Translations under genes and position numbers: made by a program | Part shown: one piece after another, positions 11,266 to 23,972 of the stretch | How positions within the stretch are numbered: position 1 is the stretch's first letter | How the letters are laid out: every line of letters begins with the position of its first letter | The notes under the pieces: generated by a model | What the model was told of the DNA's origin: nothing | The model's input: the letters and a program-made list of their open reading frames with translations, nothing else | Databases searched by the model: none | NCBI GenBank assembly: GCA_025506515.1 | Contig: CM046442.1 | Location: 14,809,687 to 14,873,686, forward strand | Direction: 5' to 3' | From: Flaveria trinervia | Lineage: Eukaryota > Streptophyta > Magnoliopsida > Asterales > Asteraceae | Length of the DNA stretch: 64,000 nt

Positions 11266-12227
11266 ATTCAGGTATTAAGGATGGCCCAAGATATATAGGC
11301 CCAAGCTGAAAATGAAAATTTTATTTTAGCCCTTTAATTGGAAAAGGTAAAAATGCATTTAATATACGATACGTATATATGTATATATAATTTTGTATTT
11401 TTGTATATGATAAATCCTTCTTAAACCCGAATTGATTTAAACTGAATTTACAATCAGACACCTCTTATCTTCGTGATAATGATAATATTGTATAAGTTGA
11501 AACCGACAATACAAGCAAAAAGTAATTAAGATTTAAGCGCGGTTTCAAAAATGAGTTTAACGTTTGGTTTTCGAACTTCGAACCGGTGGTATAATCCGTA
11601 GTGGCTATATACCAAAAATAATTATATAATTTATTATTTATAGGCAACTAATGGTAAATATTTGTATGTTGTAGCGGATCTATTAAAACATAAATAAAAA
11701 TAAACACGTCACAACGATATAAAATGAAGAAAACATGTTTGAGTATGAAAGTTAATAAAATATAAACAAAAAGTTAAAAAGAGAAAAAAAGAATTGTACG
11801 AAGTGTCGATTTAAAGGGAATTAATTTTTAAGGCTGATTGCATACAATATTTAAACTTTTAAAGGGAATTACTTGATAAGTTGGTGATTTTCATGTTTCT
11901 TCTTTGGTTATTTGATAACTATCCTCTAATATTATCACTATACTCTCTCTCAAAAACAGATACTTAGATATGATAAATTCCAGAAAGATCACTATATGAA
12001 ATCAAAGTTTTATATATTTCTTATAAGAAAGTTAAATAATACAATAAATGCCACCATAATACTTCTATTGTGGGTGTGGAGGTGGAGCAACTTGAAACCA
12101 AAAACCAATAAACCAAAGCCTGATACTCTTGTCCTATGTTAACCAAAATTCGGTTAGCTTTGTCACGAAAAAAAAGAAAAGGATCTCTCTATTACTTTAA
12201 GAGAGAATCGTTGGTTTTCTCCACAAA
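11266..12227. other. no gene seen
   Basis: Low-GC unique-looking spacer between the hAT element and the Copia remnant. It contains short AT-rich runs only. A 68-codon frame at 12136-12342 crosses the Copia LTR boundary and is not credible. Confidence 0.45.
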
Positions 12228-12232
12228 CTATG

Positions 12233-12424
12233 TGTCAAAAATACAGAATAACTATGAAATCTCTCGAAGAACACAAACCCTAATCTCAAGAAACAATCAA
12301 CTATTACAAGACAACCTTCAGATCATCAATATAATGACCTAATAACAAAGACGTAAAGGATTATGAGAGCTATCATCAACACGATGACAAAGAACAAGAT
12401 CATCCGAGAGAGAGCGATTGAGAG
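12233..12424 (-). mobile_element. truncated 3' LTR of a Copia element
   Basis: It begins TGTCAAAAATACAG and is almost identical to 36311-36502, the end of the complete LTR at 36311-36729. It is preceded by CTATG (12228-12232), the same five bases that follow the complete LTR at 36730-36734. The two therefore appear to be the outer ends of one insertion, read on the minus strand. The copy stops at 12424, where an inverted family A LTR begins, so about 227 bp of this LTR are missing. Confidence 0.85.
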
Positions 12425-15164
12425 TGTCACACCCTCAAAATCCACTTGCGGAATTTTACCGCGAGGCGTGTGAACAAACCAGGATCACAGTCAATAGTTA
12501 CTCAGAACGACTCTATATGCCATAATTTAAATAAAATCAACCAAAGTACAAATTTTAAACAGTACGGAAGCGTTTTGAAAACAACCCAAAAAATTAAAGT
12601 ATAACCATGGCAAAACATGTGCCAACCCAAAAGAGTAATCAATAATCATTAAAATGATAAAATTGTCTTGAAGACCGAGTCTTAGAATGCAGTGAACCAT
12701 GCAGTGCTCCTATGGCAAGCAAGCTAATGACATGAGAATATCATACTAAAATGTCAACACAATGGTTGGTGAGTTCAAGAGATAATCAAACATAAACAGT
12801 TTAATAATAGAGATATACAAGTAGCGCATTGTAACAGATAGCTAGTCCATTAACAATAAATATTATTTCATAGTGATTTCGCAATTGAAGCTGACTGTGT
12901 TACGTTGTTGCCTCCTGTCACGACTTAACAGGTCGTGACAATGTTCATTAGGACAACTTGCACCCGGTTGACCTCGAGTCACACAGGTGGGGCTCGTCAG
13001 ACCCAGTAGTACTACCCAAATTTCCCCGCTATTCAATATTAACAATTCGAAAGTGTGAGGACTTTTCCATGATATCAACACTATATAATATATACACAAC
13101 TTGAATTTATAAAGCGTTCGTGATTTACCAGTATGCTATCTCCCTCAAAAGAGAGTAAATAAAAAGTGGGGCATGAACTCACCTGATATGAGTATAGATA
13201 CTTAGAGTTTGACTTGTCAAACAGAATAGACAGACAACCTTCAGAGGTTACCTAGATCATATAAGTACATGAGTACGTGAAATCAAAGAACATGTGAAAC
13301 CCTAAGTACACTACAACCAAGGACTCAAGATTTCAAACAAAACAGACATGTTTGACCTAGTTGACCCGTTGGTGACTTTATGTGTTGTAAACCATTCAAG
13401 TAATCATACACATATATCATACATAGTTAACATTCAAACATATCATATGTATGCTATATCATCTAGGTATCTAGGTGTAACACTTAGATCATCATACAAC
13501 CAAGTATCATACAGGTCATGCGAATCTAGAACATTAACATATCCACTAGTTATAACACAACTAACATGTCACACAAAGATCAAACCACTCACCACATGCC
13601 ATGTGAAGCCACTCACGACTTCACATCCTAAACCTTGCCAATCCTACTAAGTAGGGGCCTCAGATTCGCATGCGTGTATGATGATCATAACCATATTCAT
13701 TAACCATATGCATTGTATTCAACAACATCATAACAATCAATTACCAATCCCAAACATGATGTCCTACTACTAATCAACATCCAAATCATACATGATCATA
13801 AATGTCCAAATATCATTCATGATTACCCCGGCATCACATACAACCAAACTACCATGTTCTACCACATTAGAATCTGTCCATGATCATACTAACATGCTCC
13901 TAACATCCCAAACATGTTCAAGCTACCATTTTTTCAAACTTTATGCAAATAAAGTTTCCCTTTTGGGAAAGTACATCCCAATATCTATCAACCACCCAAT
14001 GTATTCATGAATTCATCATAATTATACCATCTCAAGCTCATAACAATATCTAGACATGATCAACATTACCTAATCATCATAATCTAACAATCTTCATGAA
14101 CAAAAGTTTCTACTTTTGGCAAGCTATGAACACAACATCCATTCAAAGATTTCTAGCATTCATAACAACAATCTAGCATCTAATCATCATCATGAACACA
14201 TCCATAACATCAATCCATCACTAGATCATCATTACATGTAAAATAAAGTTACTATTATTAGTAAACTATGAACACCAACTTCAATTCACCAATTTCTTGA
14301 AAAAATCAATGTAACCTAGCATTCATACAACCTACTAATCATCATACATTCATCAAACAATCATCAACTTCACATAATCATGCCATTTTCGAACTAGGGT
14401 TTGCTTCATAATCAAAGTTCATGATCAATCCACTAAAAACATAGAATTCATGCATAATCAATGTTAAACAACATGTAATCAATCCAACTAACATACTAAC
14501 ATCATCAAACAACATCAAATTCGACCCCATGAAGCCCCATTCACACATTTAGGTTCGGCCCTCAACAAGAATCCACAAAAACACAAAAAATCTAACATTG
14601 AACGTGCTATAGCTTGCAATTGATGATCCCTACGTGTTGTATGCCTTGTAATCGAACCAAATCGATGCTTTGATGCTTGTTCCAAGTTGAAATCGCAAGG
14701 GAGAGGGGAAGAGGGGTTGGATCGCGGCCGAAGGGTGGGGATTAGGGTTTGGGATTTGTTTTGTTTAATTTAATTTACATATTTACCCTTTTAACCCTTG
14801 TAATTTATATTTTATAAAAACTAAGCTTTAAACTCTTTGTAAAGTGTTTTTAACTTAATAATATAAAGATATAAACTAATGAAAATCATTATATATCTTA
14901 TCTTTATAAAACACAACACATACGAATAAATAGGCACGTTTCCGAGTTACGCAATTAATTTTCTAATTAACATTTTAAAAACATGCAAACACATAAATAT
15001 AACACAATAATCACATAATCAATTAGATTCTCATTAATTTAACATTATCCATTATTATTAGGTCACCAACGTTAAACGAAAACTAGTGTGTGTTTACGAC
15101 ACGTGTATGCAAGACTTAACGGAACTAACGGAGTTTGGTAACAAAAATTTACCGGATGTCAACA
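12425..15164 (-). mobile_element. inverted LTR of Ty3 family A
   Basis: Reverse complement of the family A LTR: it starts TGTCACACCCTC and ends at CCGGATGTCAACA, near-canonical for TGTGACATCCGG read backwards. It lies head to head with the family A 5' LTR, only about 6 bp away. No primer site adjoins it, so it is a solo LTR or a leftover of a second insertion. The left pentamer GAGAG and right pentamer GAGGA are not a clean target duplication. Confidence 0.88.
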
Positions 15165-15170
15165 GAGGAC

Positions 15171-17912
15171 TGCCGAACTCCGTAGATTTCCGTTACCAAA
15201 CTCCGTTAGTTCCGTTAAGTCTTGCATACACGTGTCGTAAACACACACTAGTTGTCGTTTAACGTTGGTGACCTAATAATAATGGATAATGTTAATTTAA
15301 TGTGAATCTAATTGATTATGTGATTATTGTGTTATGTTTATGTGTTTACACGTTTTTAAAAGGTTAATTAGAAAATTAATCGCGTAACGCGGAAACGTGC
15401 CTATTTATTCGTATGTCTTGTGTTTTTATAAAGATAAGATATATAATGTTTTTCATTAGTTTATATCTTTATATTATTAAGTTAAAAACACTTTACAAAG
15501 AGTTTAAAGCCTAGTTTTTATAAAATACAAATTACAAGGGTTAAAAGGGTAATTATGTAAATTAAAATTAAACAAAACAAATCCCAAACCCTAATCCCCA
15601 CCCATTCGGCCGCGACTTCTTTCCCCACACCCTCACCATTGCGATTTCGACCTAGAACAAGCATCAAAGCCTCGATTTGGTTCGATTACAAGGCATACAA
15701 CACGTAGGAATCATCAATTGCAAGCTATAACATGTTTAAAGGTTAGAACTTTTTGTGTTTTTGTGAATTTTGGTTAGGGCCGAACCCTAATTCGTGAATG
15801 ATGGTTCATGGGGTTGAATTTGATGTTGTTTGATGATGTTAGTATGTTAGTTGGATTGATTACATGTTGTTTAACGTTGATTATGCATGAATTCTATGTT
15901 TTTAGTGGATTGATCATGAACTTTGATTATGAAGCAAACCCTAGTTCGAAAATGGTATGATTATGCATGATGGATGATTGTTTGATGAATGTATGATGAT
16001 TAGTAGGTTGTATGAATGTTAAGATACATTGATTTTGCAAGAAATTGGTGAATTGAAGTTGATGTTCATAGGTTACTAATAATAGTAACTTTATTTTCAT
16101 GTAATGATGATCTAATGATGGATTGATGTTATGGATGTGTTCATGATGATGATTAGATGTTAGATTGTTGTTATGAATGCTAGAAATCTTCGAATGGATG
16201 TTGTTGTTCATAGCTTGCCAAAAGTAGAAACTTTTGTTTATGAAGATTGTTAGATTATGGTGATTAGGTATTGTTGATCATGTCTAAACATTGTTATGAG
16301 CTTGAGATGGTATAATTATGATGAATTCATGAATACATTGAGTGGTTGATGGATTTTGGAATGTGCTTTCCCAAAAGGGAAACTTTATTTATACAAAATG
16401 TGAAAGATGATAGTTTGAATATGGTTGGGATGTTAGGAGCATGTTAGTATGATCATGGATGAATTCTAAGGTGATGAAACATGTTGAAATAGTTGTAAGG
16501 GATGTTTTGGATAATCATGAATGATATTTGGACATTTATGATCATGTATGATTTGGATGTTGATTAGTAGTAGGACATCATGTTTGGGGTTGGTAATTGA
16601 TTGTTGTGATGTTGTAGAATGCAATGCATATGGTTAATGAATATGGTTATAATCATCATACACGCGTGCGAATCTGAGGCCCCTACTTAGTAGGATTGGC
16701 AGGGTTTAGGATCTGAAGTCGTGAGTGGCTTCACATGGCATGTGGTGAGTGGTTTGATCTTTGTGTGACATGTTAGTTGTGTTATAACTAGTGGATATGT
16801 TAATGTTCTAGATTCGCACGACTTGTATGGTACTTGGTTGTATGATGATCTAAGTGATACACCTGGTTAATATAGTATACATATGATCTATTTGAATGTT
16901 AACTATGTATGATATATGTGTATGATTACTTGAATGGTTTAAAACACATAAAGTCACCAAAGGGTCAAATGGGTCAACTAGGTCAAACATGTCTGTTTTT
17001 TTGAAATCTTGAGTCCTTGGTTGTAGTGTACTTAGGGTTTCACATGTTCTTTGATTACACGTACTCATGTACTTATATGATCTAGGTAACCTCTAAAGGT
17101 TGTCTATCTATTCTGTTTGACAAGTCAAACTCTGTGTATCTATACGCATATCAGGTGAGTTCATGCCCCATTTTTTATTTTCTCTCTTTTGGGGAGATAG
17201 CATACTGGTAAATCACGAACGCTTTATAAATTCAAGTTGTGTACAATATTATATAGTGTTGATATCATGGAAAAGTCCTCATACTTTCGAATTGTTAATA
17301 TTGAATAGCGGGGAAATTTGGGTAGTACTACTGGGTCTGACGAGCCCCACCTGTGTGACTCGAGGTCAACCGGGTGCAAGTTGTCCTAATGAACATTGTC
17401 ACGACCTGTTAAGTCGTGGTAGGAGGCAACAACGTAACACAGTCAGCTTCAATTGCGAAATCACTATGAAATAATATTTATTGTTAATGGACTAGCTATC
17501 TGTTACAATGCGCTACTTGTATATCTCTATTATTAAACTGTTTATGTTTGATTATCTCTTGAACTCACCAACCATTGTGTTGACAGTTTAGTATGCTATT
17601 CTCAGATCATTAGCTTGCTTGCCATAGGAGCACTGCATGGTTCACTGCATTCTAAGACTCGGTCTCCAAGACAATTTTATCATTTTAATGATTAATGATT
17701 ACTCTTTTGGGTTGGCACATGTTTTGCCATAATTATACTTTTATTCTTTGGGTTGTTTTCAAAACGCTTCCGCACTGTTTAATTTATTTACTTTGGTCTA
17801 TTTTATTTAAATTATGGCATATATAGTCGTTCTGAGTAACTATTTACTGTGATCCTGGTTTGTTCACACGCCTCGCGGTAAAACTCCACAAATGGATTTT
17901 GAGGGTGTGACA
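15171..17912 (+). mobile_element. 5' LTR of family A
   Basis: Aligns with 32978-35719 over its full length and ends GAGGGTGTGACA just before the primer site. The first about 15 bases (TGCCGAACTCCGTAG) are a degraded version of TGTGACATCCGGTAA. The LTR includes AACCCTAATCCCC-type sequence near 15590 and a conserved 72-codon frame ending at 17474. It would carry the promoter and polyadenylation signals of the element. It forms a 2.7-kb inverted repeat with 12425-15164. Confidence 0.9.
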
Positions 17913-17915
17913 GAT

Positions 17916-17928
17916 TGGTATCAGAGCC
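17916..17928 (+). promoter_or_regulatory. primer binding site, family A
   Basis: TGGTATCAGAGCC three bases after the LTR end is complementary to the 3' end of plant initiator tRNA-Met. It primes minus-strand DNA synthesis. Confidence 0.95.
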
Positions 17929-18051
17929 ATTGGTTATGGGGAACTAGGTTGCATACACACTAGACTATAACCGCACATAGTTAATTAGTTACCTGTGCCC
18001 TATTCTCATCTACTGTACACTCATTGGCATACACGTCACACTCTCTACAGC

Positions 18052-18753
18052 ATGGCATCGTCTTCGAGAGCTCCGGGTAAACGACCTAAATCACCTACAC
18101 GATCTGAATCCCCACCTCCCACACCTGTACCTGATTATGGATTCGATTGGCCCCGACTGGCTTATCCCCGAGAGGAGATTGATTGGGATCAACCATTTGC
18201 ATTGATGAAGCGTTACCCTCCGCGAGACTGGCGTTCCTATCCTAAATTTGTTGATCATATCATGTTTAGGGAGCGCGTACCTGTCCCAAAGCCCAGGACT
18301 AGGAACAATGCCAATCAAACCATGCCTTCACTCCCACGAACGGCGCAGTCCAACGAGCAACTGATTGCTGCACTAATGGCTGCACTGGATACAGAACAAC
18401 ATCGAGTAAGGCGGCTCATGGGTGATGTCTGTACACTACAGCAAGAGGTGTACAACCTGAGACACCAATTGGATGAACTCAAGGAACAACACGGGAAGAC
18501 CCTGAACGGTTGTCATCATATGCAAGATGGTCTTATGGCACTCCAAGGGCGCGTGACTGCTCATGAATCGTGGGACGCCGTAGCCGATAATAGGATTGCC
18601 ATTTTAGAAGCTCAACTAGCGGCACTTCAGATTGCTATAGCTCCTGCTCCTACAGCAGACCCTGAGGATAAGGAGGATCCCGAGGAGGGACCCGAGGAGG
18701 AGGAAACGGAAGAGATGGAGGATGATAGTGATGGGTCAGATGTCGTCGATTGA
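18052..18753 (+). CDS. additional intact ORF upstream of gag in family A
   Basis: Encodes 233 residues from ATG 18052, the first ATG giving MASSSRAPGKRPKS; an in-frame ATG at 17995 would add 19 residues in leader-like sequence. The N-terminus is basic and Ser/Pro-rich. A Trp/Tyr-rich middle (DYGFDWPRLAYPREE, PPRDWRSYP) follows. From about residue 105 to 205 there is a likely coiled coil rich in Leu, Gln, Glu and His. The last 25 residues are almost all Glu and Asp. No zinc knuckle, protease or capsid motif is visible. It sits between the primer site and gag, where chromoviruses usually have leader only. It is uninterrupted although gag-pol downstream has many stops. Function unknown; a coiled-coil structural or accessory protein is a guess. 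Confidence 0.7.
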   Translation: MASSSRAPGKRPKSPTRSESPPPTPVPDYGFDWPRLAYPREEIDWDQPFALMKRYPPRDWRSYPKFVDHIMFRERVPVPKPRTRNNANQTMPSLPRTAQSNEQLIAALMAALDTEQHRVRRLMGDVCTLQQEVYNLRHQLDELKEQHGKTLNGCHHMQDGLMALQGRVTAHESWDAVADNRIAILEAQLAALQIAIAPAPTADPEDKEDPEEGPEEEETEEMEDDSDGSDVVD

Positions 18754-19025
18754 CTTCTTTATATGACTTAGACTACGTAGTGTTTTCTTTTTTTGAAACC
18801 TATGTGGGAAGGGTTGTTTCCCCACACGAACGACAAACTTCAATTTTGACATTGCTAAATACATTGTGACTCATTTGCAATTTATTTACCTTGGTTATTA
18901 TTTTTGTTATGAATGTTGTGGTTGTGATGATTCGTTATTTCTTTTGTTTACTGTTTACTATGCTTCAATGAGTTAAATATGTTTGATGTTACTCATTATT
19001 GTATTTGTGAATGTAAATTGAAAAG

Positions 19026-20388
19026 AATGGACACCGTGGACGTGGACGTGGACGTGGTCGTGGACGCGGACGTGGACGTGGCCCCGGAGAACAGGGTGGT
19101 GGTGCTATTAACATGACTCCCACAGAATTGGCTGCTCTAATTAATGAGCATGTTCAGGCGGCAGTGGCTGCTACCCACGCGGGTCAGCCAGCAGGTAAAC
19201 AATGACAGAAAGATAATTCTGATATCCTTCATAACTGTAGGGGATGTCTGATTAATGTGTGTTGTGTTAAAACAGGACCACCAGTGTGTACCTACAAGTC
19301 CTTCATGGACTGTAAACCACACACCTACAGTGGTACTGAGGGTGCTGTAGGGCTTGTACGCTGGTTTGAGAAGACTGAGTCTGTTTTCTCCAAATGTAAC
19401 TGTCCACCAGCGGATCAAGTAAAGTATGCTACCAGGACTTTAGAGGGTGCTGCTCTGTCTTGGTGGAACGCGCAAGTCCAGATGCTTGGACAAGCGATGG
19501 CGAATGGACTTCCATGGGATGAGTTCAAAGCAATGATGACCGAGGAGTACTACCCTCGCAGCAAAGTGCAGAAGTAAGAGATGGAGTTCTGGCAATTGAA
19601 AATGCAGGGCTCGGAAATCGAGGCTTACACCACCAGAACCCATGAATTAGCAACTTTGTGCCCGGGAATGGTGAATGAGGTGCATAAAAGGATAGAGCAT
19701 TACATACGGGGATTCGTACCTGAAATCCAAAGTATGGTAACTGCTTCCAATCCAGCCACAATTCAGCAAGCCATCCAGCTAGCTCACAGGCTAACTGACC
19801 AAGCCGTGGAGCAAGGACGTCTACTCAAACGGGGCGCTGTGGCAAGCGTGCCCGACAAAAAAAGAAAGTAGGACAATGCCAACAACACCAAAGCATCATC
19901 ATCTTCTGGTGGTCAACCTCAATCTCAACAGCAACAACAGCCGGTTCAGCAGCAACAGAGGTTTGACAATAACCGTAACTCCAACCAGATGCCTGCAAAT
20001 AATCAAGGACCCAGTGGTTATAGTGGGAGACATCCGAAGTGTACTCGGTGTAATTACCATCATGTGGGAAGGTGTGATAGCTTCAAGTGTCAACGCTGTG
20101 GAAAAATTAGACACGTTGTGAAGGATTGTCGTGGTGAACTGGTAAGGAGGCCGCAACAACCACAAGAAACTCCCAAGGGAAGTTTTGAATGTTGGAAAGA
20201 AGGGCATTACAGGCAAAACTGCCCACAACTAAGGAGGAACGGTAATGGCAATAACAACAACAACAATACCAACAACCACGGTAACAACAACAATGGTAAT
20301 AATAACAACAATGGTGGAAATGGTACTGGAAATGGCGGCAATAAAGATGGAGCCAAGGGGAGAGCCTTCGTCATCGGCTCAGGTGAGG
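19026..20388 (+). pseudogene. gag of family A (capsid and nucleocapsid), broken
   Basis: About 270 bp of untranslated spacer (18754-19025) separates this from the upstream ORF. Translation starts with an Arg-Gly run (about nine RG pairs, 19035-19083). The capsid part follows, with the retrotransposon-gag features CTYKSFMDCKP, RWFEKTESVF and the WWNAQVQ block at about 19460. In-frame stops occur at 19206 (TGA), 19575 (TAA) and 19869 (TAG). The nucleocapsid has a CX2CX4HX4C-type knuckle (about 20088-20129, CQRC..H..C) and a second knuckle whose first cysteine is replaced by serine (20182 region). An Asn-rich linker (20240-20340) precedes the protease. Gag would form the particle and bind RNA, but this copy cannot make the full protein. 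Confidence 0.85.
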
Positions 20389-21923
20389 CTCTAAATGATC
20401 CCACAACTGTTACTGGTAGATTCTCTGTTAATGGTTGTTATGCTATGGTACTATTTGATACTGGAGCCGATGGGAGTTTTGTGTCCTTAAAGTTCTGTAG
20501 TCATTTAAGTGATATACCCTCTGCTTTAGAATCTAAATACACTGTGGAATTAGCCGACGGTAAACAAATCCATGTAACGCATATCCTTAAAGACTGTAAG
20601 ATAGAACTTGCTGGTCATACTTTCACTATAGATCTCATGCCTGTTACGCTGGGGAGTTTTGATGTTGTGATAGGCATGGATTGGCTCTCTAGCAATTAAG
20701 CGGAAGTCATATGTCATGAGAAGATCATACGGATTCCGGTTGGTGATCAAATTCTTACCGTCAGAGGTGATAGGAGTGGTGCTGTGATAGGCATCATCTC
20801 ATTCATGAAAGCCCAAAAGTTGTTACGAAAGGGCCGTATGGCTATCCTAGCAGTTGTAACCGATAAGCAAACGGAAGAAAGGAGAATGGAGGACATTCCC
20901 ATAGTATGCGATTTTCCAGAAGTGTTTCCAGAGGATCTTCCTGGATTACCACCTCACCGCCAAGTGGAATTCCAGATTGAGTTGACTCCCGGCGCAGCTC
21001 CGATTACTAGGGCACCTTATCGATTAGCACCGAACGAACTACAGGAGTTGTCGTCACAACTTCAGGAGCTTTTGGATAAGGGCTTTATTCGACCTAGTAC
21101 ATCGCCTTAGGGAGCTCCTGTTCTCTTTGTTAAGAAGAAGGATGGCACATTCTGGATGTGCATCGATTATAGAGAGTTAAACAACGTAACAGTCAAGAAC
21201 CAATACCCTTTACCTCGTATCGATGACTTGTTCGATCAGCTTCAAGGATCAAGCTATTATTCGAAGATTGACTTGAGATCTGGTTATCATCAACTCAGAG
21301 TTCGAGAAGAAGACATTCCCAAGACTACGTTTCGTACTTGTTATGGTCATTATGAGTTCTTGGTCATGCCTTTTGGGTTGACTAATGCACCTGTTGTGTT
21401 CATGGACCTCATGAACCGCGTGTGCAAACCATATCTTGATCAGTTTGTCATTGTGTTCATCGATGATATACTGATATATTCTAGGACCAAGAAGGAGCAT
21501 GAAGAGCACTTACGAATGATCTTGGAACTGTTGAAAAATGAGCAGTTGTATGCTAAATTCTCAAAGTGTGACTTTTGGATAAGAGAAGTACAATTCCTAG
21601 GTCATATTGTTAATGAGAAAGGGATACACGTTGATCCTGCCAAAATTGAGGCGAAAAAGAATTGGACTACACCCAAAATACCGAGCGAGATAAGACAATT
21701 TCTAGGATTAGCAGGATATTACCGCCGATTCAAAGAATGATTTTCTAATATCGCACAACCTCTTACAGCCTTGACTCACAAAGGAACGACATACAAATGG
21801 AGTGAGAGTCAAGAAACAGCTTTCCAATTATTAAAACAAAAACTCTGTACTGCCCCGATATTAGCATTACCAGAGGGAACAAATGACTTTGTGGTGTATT
21901 GCGATGCATCCATTCAAGGATTG
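20389..21923 (+). pseudogene. protease and reverse transcriptase of family A, broken
   Basis: The aspartic protease active site is LFDTGADGSF (about 20450-20480), followed by the flap-end block VVIGMDWLSSN, after which the frame hits TAA (20698). The RT starts near EFQIELTPGAAPI and has CIDYRELN, SKIDLRSGYHQLR, MPFGLTNAP and the catalytic FIDDILIY (about 21455-21480). A stop at 21109 (TAG where other copies have TGG) and one at 21738 (TGA) break it. The RNase H domain begins with FVVYCDASIQGL and is cut at 21923 by element B. The remainder resumes at 30995. Confidence 0.88.
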
Positions 21924-23956
21924 TGTCACACCCGGATCTTTCATTTATTTAAATAAAGAGAGAATAAAGTGAAGAAAAAGGGGGAAAAGATATTTTACCC
22001 AAGTTGAAGGGTAAAAAGTGCCAAAAGGACAAAAAGGGTTGAAAGGTTGGTGTAAAGTGGGCATGGCCGCCCACTACTTTCCCACAACTCTCATTTAGCA
22101 GAATTCTAGAGAGAGAAAGTGCAGAATTCGGATTTTAGAAGAAACAGGGCTGAAGAAGTGAATTCAAGTGAGTTTTTAGGCGGTTGAACTCAAATTCAGA
22201 CGAGTTGGAAGAAGTCCTGCTCAAGAGCTGTTAAGGTGAGTTCTAGAACCCCTCATTTACATGTTTTCAAATGATTTTGGGGCTAGAAATACAAATCTAT
22301 ATGTTTTACTGATCTGGGTCTCGGACCCGTATGTTTTTCATGCGTGTTTGACGATGTTATGATGTTATGTGTGTTCATGTTCTTGTTATATGTTGAATCC
22401 AACGACAGAGAAGGTAAGATCTAAGCTTAGAGCATGAAAATAGTGGTTATAGTATGATTCTACAGTTTCAGTTCCGATTGGGTTAAGTTCAAAATTGGCC
22501 TAAGTGTTAGAAACCAATGCGGATGAGTAATAGTCAATGCGGGTGAGCATTTGACCAAGTTCGGACCAATGCGGATGGAAAGAGTCAATGCGGATGAGCA
22601 TTTGACTAAGTCTGGACAAATGCGGCGACCCAATGCGGATGACTGTACCAATGCGGATGAGCATTTGGCTATGTATAGCCAATGCAGATGAACATAGTAA
22701 GTCAATGCGGACGACTGTAACCAATGCGGATGAGTACAGCCAATGCGGATGAGCATTTTGCCTAAGTGTTGGCAAATGCGGATGAGTATTAGACAAATGC
22801 GGATGAACAGTAACCAATGCGGATGAACAACAGCAAATGCGGATGAGCATTTTGCCTAAGTGTTGGCAAATGCGGATGAGTATTAGACAAATGCGGATGA
22901 ACAGTAACCAATGCGGATGAACACTTAGAATAATTTCAGGTTTTGAAGGAAAGGTGGAGATGTAAGCCTTGACTTGGGTGGTTCCCGAGGGTTAGGAATA
23001 TGGACTTTTAAGGTCCTAGATGTTATGTTGGGCATGTATGATGTTGATGATGTTGCATGATTATGCATGATGTATGTTATAATGTATGATGCAATGTATG
23101 ATGATGCATGAGTGTATGTTTATGTTCCTTGTTATGATGTATGTTTATCTTTCCCATAACTTTACGTGTTATGATAAGGAATGAACGAAGTATTATGTAA
23201 CGTAAAGTGAAAGATATGAAAGAGGAACACGATGTTGAAGGCATGCATTAATGAACGAATGAAACGTCTTGCACGCATCGATAACGGGTCCTTCTTTGTA
23301 ATTGACCCTTAATTTAGAACCTCTACCGTTCTCCCCTAGTACTATGGCATACGTTTAGTTGTTCCTTTATTGACTTCGGCCCAGTAGCTAAGACTGATGG
23401 TTACTCCTAGTACCGTGGCATACGTTTAGCTGTTCATTTATTGACTTCGGCCCGGTAGCTACGACTAACCGGGGTGTAGCACATGGTATTGGTACGGATG
23501 ATGTCCGATGCGCAAGTAAAGTCATAAAGAACGAATGAACGAATGAATGAATGAAGAAGATAATAATGATATTATCTATGTGTACGTACGATGTGTGATC
23601 ATGTAAAAGTAACGAATGGTTTTATATGAAAGTAAAGTATGTTTTGTAATAAAACTAGAACTCACTCAGCAACGCTGACTTTTTATATGTTTTCCAGTTG
23701 GCAGGTAATGTTTGCTGAGGATGGCACACTGTGAAGCTACTCAACTCTTTTGGGATGGCATTCTTTTGATTAATGTTTTTGCATTGTAATGCGAACAAAC
23801 TATTTTGTAATGAATGTTGTATTAACTTGCAAAAGCATTTACATGAAATGAAAGATTGTTTTAGTTTTCCGCTGCGATTTATGAAATACAAATGCAATTA
23901 TACGTTTTATGTGCGATGAGAACCAACTGTAAGCGTCCTGGGAACGGGGCCTAACA
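21924..23956 (+). mobile_element. 5' LTR of family B
   Basis: Starts TGTCACACCCGG (the 3' LTR has TGTAACACCCGG) and ends GGGGCCTAACA. It includes a cluster of an 11-bp motif at 22514-22922 and a duplicated segment of about 70 bp starting CCTAGTAC at 23335 and 23406, containing TATTGACTTCGGCCC. The second half is rich in ATGATG words. The LTR drives and terminates element transcription. I could not place a TATA box with confidence. Confidence 0.92.
22514..22922 (+). repeat. interspersed array of the motif AATGCGGATGA
   Basis: Eighteen copies of AATGCGGATGA or close variants occur in about 410 bp, separated by 10-20 bp spacers; many are followed by GCAT or ACAG. A block of about 90 bp, beginning CAAATGCGGATGAGCATT, is present more than once. 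The same array recurs in the 3' LTR at about 29541-29953. The motif resembles the TGCGACTGA words in other LTRs of the window, and one exact copy (CAATGCGGATGA, 57455-57466) lies in family C. Confidence 0.9.
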
Positions 23957-23959
23957 AGT

Positions 23960-23972
23960 TGGTATCAGAGCC
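23960..23972 (+). promoter_or_regulatory. primer binding site, family B
   Basis: TGGTATCAGAGCC, complementary to initiator tRNA-Met, three bases after the 5' LTR. Confidence 0.95.

Noticed and set aside
12420..15169. Treating 12425-15164 as a simple solo LTR with a target duplication
   Set aside because: Flanks GAGAG and GAGGA do not match, and the right side is fused to another LTR.
22460..22850. Minus-strand frames rich in SSAL and HPH
   Set aside because: Generated by the repeated AATGCGGATGA motif.
22514..22922. CRISPR-like look of regularly repeated 11-mers with spacers
   Set aside because: Spacers are short and related to each other, the array lies in both LTRs of a plant retrotransposon, and no cas genes are present.
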